Below, one piece after another: positions 1 to 9,700 of a stretch of DNA of 13,392 nt. The notes under the pieces are model-generated. The model searched no databases, had not been told where the DNA came from, and saw only the letters and a program-made list of their open reading frames with translations. Within the stretch, counting starts at the first letter, position 1; each line of letters begins with the position of its first letter. The position numbers and the translations under genes are program-made. The DNA is taken from the NCBI GenBank assembly GCA_000310025.1, contig FN648492.1:187932-201323 (forward strand), given 5' to 3'. The stretch is from Ectocarpus siliculosus (Eukaryota > Sar > Phaeophyceae > Ectocarpales > Ectocarpaceae).

Positions 1-614
1 AAATCGTGGTACCCAGTTCGGCACAATTTCGGTGAAACATTAGACTACTGCGTACAAATAGTCTACAGCCGTAGACGTGGACGCCATCACTCTGACGGCA
101 CGAGATAGGCGCAGGCTACCTGAAGGAACACAATGTTTCAGCAGTGCCCGTATTTTCATCTCTGGACTCTGGACTAGAAGTCTACATGACGGCCGGCCAT
201 GGTAAACTTGGGCTTGATCCCCTCAACACACCTCCACATCATGTTGCTGCAGAACAAATTCCTGCAGAACAAACAACACCCAAGATGCCTGTGACAGCTA
301 TCAGTTAGCACCACATAGTCCATACAGTGCCCAAAATTCTCTCTGGGACACTTGACGATGCAGCAAGCACAATTGGCAACAGACCGTCCAGCAGGAGAAC
401 ACAAAACCCCAAACCTGTCTTGCGCGAGGGGCTTTCAAATCGAGATATCTCGGGGACTTGACAACTACATGAGAGAATTGAGGCCCTGTCTCTTGTTTTG
501 GAGACAAGTAATGGTGCAATAGAGCACTGTCAGGCATGGTGCACCGCGCGCTTCGGGTGTTGTGTGCCAACGCAAGACAGTATGACGCATGCCGACTTCC
601 GTTGTCTCCGTTAG
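1..614. other. Presumed intron upstream of exon 1
   Basis: No exon or promoter can be supported here. Exon 1 enters with one leading base, so an earlier exon is expected further upstream unless translation starts at 649. Short open frames on both strands show no recognisable protein and no phase-compatible AG...GT block. Confidence 0.5.
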
Positions 615-751
615 GGCCGTGGTTCGACTGCAATGTCGACAGACACAGATGCCGAGCGCAGCAGAGGGAGAAGTTCTGCAGGCCTTCAAGCGGGCGATGA
701 TGAAAGAAAGGGCTATCATTATCAAGGCACTCTCTGAGGTGTCCGCCTTCG
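615..751 (+). CDS. Exon 1 in window: helical lead-in to CNB domain 1
   Basis: It encodes residues 1-45, a charged helical stretch (LQAFKRAMMKERAIIIKAL) followed by SEVSAFG, the usual opening helix of a CNB domain. It ends with one base before a strong GTGAGC donor at 752. That base joins the two leading bases of exon 2 to make Gly, giving AFG-PLDRATLEHIAD, a classic CNB N-terminus. The start is uncertain. The AG at 613-614 follows a pyrimidine-rich tract and is my choice, but AGs at 641-642 and 647-648 are in the same frame, and the ATG at 649 could even be a translation start. The frame is closed upstream by a TGA at 583. Confidence 0.7.
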
Positions 752-3700
752 GTGAGCCCTCTTCATTTCTACCCCACCCTAAATAAACCTTCGTGTGAGC
801 AAATGAGCTTGAACTTTTTGGGTACATTGACGACGTCTTGGTTGGACACCATAAGAAATGAGAAAACTAGACTTGAAGCTGTACGTGTTCACCCTGCTTT
901 GCCGTGTTGTACACGGGTAAAGATGCAAGGTGTATCCTCGTGCGGTCGTTGGTAATAAATTGTAGAGCGGGGAGACACGCCACAACGGACTGAGTCCACA
1001 ACCTTGCTTGCTGCAAGCTTGAAGTTTATACTGGTGGGAGTATCGACACGAACATGAGATGGAGCACCACGGCAACGGCTGCCTTGTTTCGCTCGCGTTT
1101 GCCCTCTTGTGAGGTGGACGCTCCCAATCATCGAAATTATGGCAGTTTCGTGAACGAGGGAATGCTGAGAAGCTACGCTGCAAGGCTTGGGCGAGCCGGC
1201 GGTGGTTCCACGTTTGTGGGTTGCCCAAAAGCTTACCCACCTGAGAATTTTGCGTTCCACAGCCTTTCGGGCCACACACTGGTTGAATTCGACTGCGGCA
1301 CGGGGGATTGGTCGAACGTGCATAACATCTGAAGAACCCTCTGGACTTGTTTCTACTTGAACACAGCGACACGATGCCACGACCACGCGCAGACATAAAG
1401 CGTCACGCCCCAACCCGCTCTTTTCCTGCACCCCGGCCCCGTTCTGTTGAAAAGGACCTCTTGATCGTGCCACGTTGGAGCACATCGCTGATGGCACCTC
1501 GGAGAGAGCGGTGCCGGACGGTGAAGTTGTTGCCGCACAAGATGCTCTTGCTACGGAGGTGACATGGGAATATGCAAGCGTATCGGAGTGTTCATTCTGG
1601 TTCTGGCTTCGCCTTTGGCGATCGACAAGCGTGCAATGGAAGTGGTATAGAGTGGTTCCGAACGCCATCCGAAACGATTTGATACACTCTGGATTGGAAG
1701 GTAATACACTTCGTCCATTGCTTGACACGTGACTGCGCACTCAGCATTGGTTGTGAAAACGGAAAACCGGTCTTTTGGTTCACTTTGGATCTTTCGACGT
1801 CTTCCGCCCCACGCGTTTTATCCCTTTCTGCGATTCCATACCAATCAGCTTGGCGGTGCGAGTTGCTTGGTCATCATTGCAAGCAGTTTCTCAACAAACC
1901 CACACCATGACGGCAACGGCCAATGGTTCCTATCGCCCTACTTTCCACAGCATCGCTCGACTCGACGCCCGAACCCAACCCGCTGCCCCTGCCCCCCCAG
2001 TACCCGCGCGCTTCCACCGGTAGCAAAGAGCCTTAGTCCAAGTTTGATCCCAGAAACAAGCATGACCACGGGCAAACTCTAACCCAACCTTACCGGGAGA
2101 CCTTCCTGTAAACAACTACCATCCCCCTTATCTCTCATCCCATCAGTTTTACATAGTCGTGTCTGGTGTCATTCGGGTAAGCCGGCGGGCGGTTCTGACG
2201 GAGGGTGCGACGGGGCGGTCGGAGGAGGTGAACCGGCTGCTTGCGGGAAGCAACTTCGGCGCCGGAGAGCTTCTGGCAGGTGAGGTACCGTCCCTTGAAA
2301 GGCGCAGCCCGCATCCTTCCGAGGTCCGGCATTCCGCGAAGCTTTGAGCTGGATAGCCTTCTCTTTTACCCAAAGGACTAGGCTTTTGGTTAATGTTTAT
2401 TTGCTGTTCAACGACGGGGTACAGGAGTGTGGACGCCTATCGACCATGCTTGCACACGTACCATACGGAGCCCTACATCCGATGCGTATCTGGGTGTTTG
2501 TATCGACGATTGGGTAGGCGAGCCTTCAGCCTTGTGTGGGCACGGTATGTGTTGCAATGCAGGGACTACACGTCGCACGCACTGAAAGGCGTGCAAACCT
2601 AGTATCTGAGCTAGCCTTGTACCGTTTGAGGCATCCCCTCCGGTAAATATTCCGTAGCGAGAGCTACGTTTGAGGTGGACTCCTTCCCAACAGAGAATAC
2701 GTCAGTGGTTTGACTTGGTGAGATAGTCACCATAGAAATGATAAAACGAACCGATGATCCAACACCCGCCTCACCTCGCTCTATACGATTCAGCGGATGC
2801 GAGCCCCAATGGATGGCCCATCATGTATTAAGTCTTCCGCTAAAGGTATTCTTCATTTCTTTGGATCGACAGGGACCTACTATTTTTTATTTCAATGGTT
2901 CATGCATGTTGGTCTATCTTGCCATTGAAAACACAGGGGAGCAGTACTCCACGACGTATGAAGCGGCGGGGCCCGTGACCCTGGCCGTCATGGGCGTAAA
3001 CGACTTCCACGCCTGCACGGATAGAGCCATCGTCAACAAGTCCAATACCAGTGGCGTAGGCGGGGGGTCGTCAGAATCTTCTGTGACGTGAGCAATCAAG
3101 GGCTGCGCGCGGTGCTTGTTGGGCGTTACTGACCGATTACAGTAAGGCCACATGTTCAGAGGAGCAAGGGGTGGAGCTCGATTTCTACGGCAGTTGAGGG
3201 CACCTAGGGAAGGACCCGCCGAACAGTGCCAATACCCGAAGTAGGCCCAGCGGCATCACTGCAGGCGGGTTGTTGGCCATGTCCACTCTTGCAAAATCAA
3301 ATCGTACACTCCGGGTACTGAAATTTTGTATGATTTTTGGCCAATGCACGCTATTGGATCTCCGTTTAGCCTTCGCACGACGCGGATTTGGGCTCGTAAG
3401 TATTTGCCTCAGTGTTGTCTACTTTTCCTCGTGCCGATGATTCATAGGTCTTCTTATGTACTCCCAAAAGCGCTTACCAACTCTTTGCTCCTATTACCAT
3501 TAACTCCCCGTAGACACGACCCTCCGGTAAACCCAAAGGCGAGGTGTCTTGTGTCTGGCGTCTGTTGGACCTTTCGTTCATGCGCAGCAGCGTTGTGCTC
3601 TCTCTCCTTGCATTCCCTCGTACGTCGTCCACAGCGACGAAGAACTGGAGGAAGGAAGCGCGGGGGAGGGCGAAGCGGGAGGAGGTGCCATGACGCTCGC

Positions 3701-6700
3701 GGGGGGTGGAGGGAACGCCTTCCCCGACCGCGTGGCCAACGTGAGACGACCGCGTGCAGCCCCGGGTGTTCCTCCGTCGCGGGCGTTTCTTCCTGGGCGA
3801 TTTAGCCCAATCTCGTGACAATGGGGTGTTCCGCGCCGCAATAGTAGTACTCCCCCCTTGGCCGCTGCTACCCATCGTGGTGCTGCGCATGAGAGTAGTT
3901 TCGGGCCGGAAACCACTGAACGGTTTAGAACAAGAGTGATGATGACACAAGGTATCAACCACCCGTTCGACGGACGTTCGCCAGGAGACCGTCACTTCCA
4001 CTTGTGTCTCTCGTGGCACGTCGTAATGACCAGGGCAACACCACACGTTCTTGCTGTTGCCGCTGCTACTGATGCTGTATCTTCCCGCTCCGCGATCTTT
4101 TCCGGCAACCGTCCAGGCTGTAAACCGAGTCCCGATCTTCGCGCCCCTGTCCATGGAGCAGAAACGCCTCGTGTCGCACGCCCTCCTGGAGGTCCACTTC
4201 CGCCCAGGACTCTACATTTGCGAAGAGGTGGCCATACCTTCTACGTTCCCGCAGTGGCGCGAGGATTGTACATAAATAACAACAATGAGCGAAGAGTCGG
4301 CCGCGTAATCTGTCCCAAATGAGGGACACTGATAGAAGGCGTTCGCTCGCGCGGACTGCTTGAGTACAGGGAAGAACGCCCAGAAGTGTTTTTTCCTCTG
4401 ACACCTCCGGCACCGCAGTCTATGGCGCCGCGTTCCCTGGGGTCCGAGTACATGGATGCTTGGGTACACGCTGTGACGCCAAGATTGTGTTTTCCGGACC
4501 TGGTACAAATCTGCTAGTTTTCTGTGAAGAGGCATGACAAGATCGGTCCCCACAACACTGGACCGCGGTTCCAGACCGTTTGCAATAAGATACGTTCGTT
4601 TACCTGCATCCCGGCGCCGGCTAAAATGTTGAAAGTCTTCGTTTCCAAACGAATCGACCGTGCGTGACAGGGGAAACCGGGGAGCTCGTTCCACATTATC
4701 ACGTCCGGTACATGCCGGGTCACGATCCACGACCCCAACGCTCCCGGACAACGACGGGAGGTCACTAAACTGCACCAAGACGACTTCTTCGGTAAGGAAA
4801 CCCCAATTTCAATGAGACGGACAGCGCAGGCACCGTTGTTTTCCATCACCTAGCTGTACTACTGGTCGGCTCAAACGCGAAGAACGTTTATGCGCGTTCG
4901 ATGTTTGCAGCCTCGTCGCCGCGCTGACAAGTCGATTCCTCTGTTGCTATTGTCTACGTTTTCGATTCTAGGCTCACGGATGAGTCGCAGTAGGTCCTCA
5001 TTCGTAGGCTCAACCATCATATGATGGCCGCTCGTATCTCGAATCAGCTCCGAATACGGCGTAAATTTCGATCCCTTGACCGTGGGGACTCCGAAGTTGT
5101 TGCTGCTTTTTGGGAGATGGTGGTGGTAGTTGATATCGTCGCAGCAGATATCTCCCTCCTACCAGTTGTTGGTTGAGACGTGTGAAAGCTATCGTAGAGA
5201 GGTGATGCGTTTGCTTCGGACTTTCTCTCCCGTTGTAGGCGAGGTGGCCCTGTTGGAATCCGGGCTTCGCACAGCTACCGTTGTCGCGGAGACGGACGTC
5301 ACCTGCCTCAGCTTGACCAGAAGGTGGGAACCATGTGGCAAGCTAGTGCCACAGGCGAGTGGGATCCCGAGCTTCGGCGTTCTGATGCCCACGCTTCCCC
5401 ACTAAAAAAAAACCGTGTTCGATTTGTTGTTTACGACGTCTTCGACGTCTTCGACTTTTTCTCGGTGGTTGGCCACGAGACAAGGACTGATTCCATTCAC
5501 GCTGCGATACATTGACCATGGCAACCCCGGGCGTCGGTATCACGTAAGGAATGCCTGCCCCCGCTTGTTTGTGTTTACGACGGCTCGCAGTGCCCGATGT
5601 TAACGCATTCGATAGAAACTAGTACCAAGCCCATTTCACAATGTATGTTCGGGGCGTCAACCAAGAAACGGGTATCCTCACGAACCCTTGCCTGTGCTTG
5701 AACGGCTTTGGTTCCATCAATTTGCCGACGGCAGTAATCCCTGCGTACGACCTGCAAAACAACTCAAACAAACAAGACAGGCGGTGTAACCACGCGAATG
5801 GGGTGTGGCCATATCGACCATTTTCCGGGGCAGGGATTGGGCGCAATAATGTATTTGCGGCAATGATAATTTGGTTCACACATTGTGCCAGTTTTGCAGC
5901 GCAGAAATAGCGCATGTATTTCCGTTGTCAGTTCATCGGGAAGGGAAGAGGTCGGGGACATCAGCTCGCGATGAGACAAATACCAACAACCCGCAAATTA
6001 TTATTTCATGTTTGATGCGAGACCTGTTAGCACCAGTAGTGTTGCTTGTATGCTCGTACGCAAGTAGCCGCTGACGCACACGCGACGTGAAGAATAGCTG
6101 CTGCTGCCCCTGCTGTCCTTCTTGCTGGCGCCAACGCAGGCACTTCGACCTGTACCTGAAACCTATCAAGGCGGCTATCCTAGAAAGCGCGGCGGCCAAG
6201 GAGCTCCAGGTGCAGCAATATTGCAATGTTTTCCGTACGCTTGTAGGGGGGCCTTGATTGGTGCCAGCGGGTCTAAGATATGAGACACTAGCAGTTGTAG
6301 TTTCCGGTGTTTGTTTCCATTCAACACCATCCAATGTGGAATCGGACGAGCTGCAAGACGCTTTTCAGTGACTGTTTTTTTTCCGACGTGACTGCTGTGC
6401 ATCGACACAGAGCTTGCGTGAAATTATCGAAACCCAGCCTTTGTGGCACCGTGTTCATGGGCAATGAAGAAAGCGTGGGAAGATGACATCATGCTATTTG
6501 TTTAAGGTGCTGGCGGCAGCCGCTGTTGTGGCTAATTAACGAAAACACGGTGTTCTCATCCACGTATATGCACGCCTTTCCTCTTTGGTGGTTGGTGCTG
6601 GCACCCTTGCGCAGTGTGAGGTGCATGTATGCATTTTGTGGACCCAGTAGGTTATTTGTTCGTCGAAGGCGTTCGTTTTCCTTTTTGGACCAAGACCCAG

Positions 6701-9700
6701 CGTGTTAGGAAGCATCACAGGTTCACAGGCTGCGTGGGTCATGCCCGAGCCGTGCAAGCACCCTCATTTTCGTACAACGCAAGATATTTACCGTTGGTTA
6801 TTGTCTAGGGTATCCAGGACAACGCCACCATCATGACGACGGACTGCGACCTTGTTGGCCTGAACCTTCCAGGGCACCCATACATCGGGGTCACTTACGC
6901 ACGTACCAAGTGGTTGCAGCTGCTACCTTCACTTCATAGGTGGACCTCGCGAGCACATGTGTTGGACTTTCAAGGATTTGGCTCTAGAGTCAACCGCGGT
7001 GCCCCGAGTACCGTTGTGACACAAGACATCACACCCCCTAGACCGATTTTCGAAGCTCAATTACTCCACGGTGAAAAGGACGTCTTAATCAAACCATGCT
7101 TGGGCGAAAAGCTCTCAACGAGACGGTTCCAACACAGCGTTATTTGGCACCGCCACTCCTTCTGCTGTGGAGCAATCAAGCTTCGAAAGTCGGTCCAGGG
7201 GGTGTGATATCTTGTTCCACCTACGGCAGCATAGGTACAGAATATGGACGTTTACAGGCTCGATAGTATCACGGGAAGCTTCGTTTCAACTTCCGACGTC
7301 TTCTACTTGCCCCCAACTATTCTTAATAGAGGGAACGGGAGATAGCGAGGAAGGCGAGCTCGGAGACTCGGTCGATTCGGTGAAGACTCAAAACCTACCG
7401 TTTAACGGTGCAAGCATGTTGGTTTTGGCCCGACATGACCCTCTGATGCGCTCGTTCGAGCTATCTAGGCACGGCAATCACGAAACAAGGGTCCGTGCGT
7501 TGCAGGTGCTGCAGATGGACGAAGACGAGTTCGACGACGATATCGAAGATCAATTCGATGGCAAGCCCGACAAGGCCAGAAACAGCGGGGTAGGGGACGG
7601 CGCAGGGGAGGGGGATGGCAGCGGCGCCGGCGACCGTGGCGAGGAGAAAGGCGGCGGTGGCACTCCTGGGGCCGGGGGCAGCAGGAGCTTCAGGAACCCT
7701 AGACGAGGCGGCAGGAGACGAAAGCGGATTACTTCGTTTCGGGTAAGAGGGAGAAATGAGTGAGACACTACGCTTCATCACTACTGCTGCATCGCTTCCA
7801 CCCGTCAGTTTACGCCGCGACGAATTTGCTTGATACCCAGGGTCAGAGGCGGGATGAGATAGGGCCCGTGGTGGTACTTGTATTTTGCTTCGCGTCCACA
7901 CGTATATGTTGAGACACATCGGTGCGACTCCCTCCCGCTTGTCCTGACGTTTGGTGCAATGTTTGATGCAACAGGGAGTGGCGACCCATGCTCTCCGCGT
8001 CCAGAGACGAGCCCGAATCAACTTCTACGACCGATTCTCCGATGATGTGTCGATACCCTTGTCGCCTGCGAAGGACTCGAGACGGGTGAGACAAAGTGTA
8101 GCAGCTGGGGTTCGGTATGGTTCACCGGGAAGTTCAATAAGTTTATGTTTACCTCGACGGCTTCGCAGTCTTGCAAGAACCTAGGAATGCGGTCTAAATT
8201 ATCCAAGAAATCCAAGAAATGTGATCCTGCAGGTTCTTTGGGTTTTCCTGCATTTTCGAGAGGGTGTGTTCGTTGTTGACACGAAGAACATAGGCGCTGG
8301 TACTAGGATTGCCCCCACGAGCTGCTTTGTTCGTGGAAGTCGACTTGTTTTTGGTGAATAAGTTGGTCATGCCCGTTATGTTTTCCTCGCCAGGCCAGCC
8401 GAAGACTTAGCGGTATCTCCGGGCGGTTGCGAGGAAGCCAGAGTAACGGCACCAGTGGTAGCGGACGATGGATGTTGGCGAAAGCAGCCACCGTCGCGAC
8501 GGATATAGAAGCATTGACAAAGAGCAGGGCCACACTGGTAGTGAGAACTATCGCCAGGATGGTGAGTGGGAGACGTAGTCGACGATTGATTCGCTGTGGA
8601 GGACGACCAAGGACGCGTTCAGACGTAGATCATGTGGTAGTGAAAACATTGCCAAGTGTTAGGACAAAAACAACTTTTTTCTGCACACGACTTGAAGTGC
8701 CCCAGCAATTGCAGTCGACGGGCTAGCCCAAGTTGTGCTCAAACCGATACGATGACGGCGGTAACCCGAAAAAAACATCGAGGGCATTTTTTTCTCCTTC
8801 AAGAACGCTTGACAGATTGCCACAAAACGTGACGAGGCAGGCAAGGCAAGCAAAGGGAACCAGACGCTGAGCAGGCGAACACCCGGAATAACCCGGCATT
8901 GTACAGTAGCTTCACGCATATTTGGCGATGACAATTTATCCTCTCTTTCACGTGCTTGTGGGGAATACTTTCTCGGGCACGGTTTGCTCTGCCTGCACGC
9001 TCCAAAAAATATCTTTGTGGACGGAACCCCAGGGGTAAACTCAGTTATTTGTGCTTTTCTGCAGATGGTTCTCGCGCTGGAAAACGATGCGTACGGCATA
9101 CTGCTGGACGAAATGATTGACAGGTGAGCACAACCACACCGTCCCATCTACCTCCACTTAAGTCCAATATTTTCTAAACCGTTTTGTCGTGGGCGCTGCA
9201 AGCTCTCTGCACGTAAATCTTACCCATTTCCAAAACTCTTCAGTCAAAGACCGTATGTCGTCGCAAGCACTGCGGTATCTGCATCGTTGTGTTGTGTATA
9301 GGGCGGGCTCAATTTGTGTTTTCAACTAAGTATACTATAAGGCGATAGAGCAGATAGCGAGCGGGATTTCGTTCAATACCGTACATTTGGTTTTTTCTCG
9401 TAAACACAGCATTGAACGACTGTAGGTGGCCATGGTCTGCCCTAGGACCCGTCTTGGATCCTATTCGCGCCAGCGGCTGGCCTTTCTCTCCTGGTTTAAG
9501 ATGACAGCATTACTGAGAACCGAAACTCGTGATGTGGGTCAAGTCAATGGGTACCTCCCCCTCCCTGGACGCTTGTCGGCCCGTCCACCCATCACGTTTT
9601 GTCTTTGGCCACGCCCAACAGGCCAACGACCCTCCCGGAGTGTAACAAGATCGTCAGCAAGGTATTTCACACCCACAGAGATGCGGCAAGCCAGTGCCAA

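Larger units (their letters stand above)
8086..9064 (+). other. Intron 11 (979 bases) with a possible cassette exon
   Basis: GTGAGA...TCTGCAG. It contains the tentative exon 8442-8561 and a short direct repeat at 8201-8218. Otherwise there is no supported feature. Confidence 0.65.

Noticed and set aside
60-175. Open stretch reading VDVDAITLTARDRRRLPEG
   Set aside because: No phase-compatible donor to exon 1 and no family resemblance.
1054-1332. 92-codon plus-strand open frame in intron 1
   Set aside because: It reads like a plausible protein, but no acceptor/donor pair fits the phase between exons 1 and 2. The exon 1 to exon 2 join is already perfect for a CNB N-terminus.
2653-2668. Perfect 6-base hairpin with a GAGA loop
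   Set aside because: Several such hairpins are expected by chance in 13 kb. No surrounding RNA-gene structure.
3474-4154. 226-codon minus-strand open frame
   Set aside because: It is antisense to exons 5 and 6. Exon 5 is purine-rich, so its complement has few stops. No recognisable protein.
5014-5027. 14-base palindrome CCATCATATGATGG
   Set aside because: About one such palindrome is expected in a window of this size.
7461-8021. 186-codon minus-strand open frame
   Set aside because: Shadow of the GA/GC-rich exon 10. The Pro/Ala-rich product is the complement of the Gly/Glu linker.
8465-8562. Second reading frame over the tentative exon (hydrophilic, MDVGESSHRRDGYRSIDKEQ)
   Set aside because: It ends in phase 1 at the same donor, which is incompatible with exon 12.
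9244-9274. Alternative micro-exon SQRPYVVASTA
   Set aside because: The phases fit, but the donor (GTATCT) lies beside a better-looking GTATGT, and the block 9622-9661 has a much stronger acceptor.
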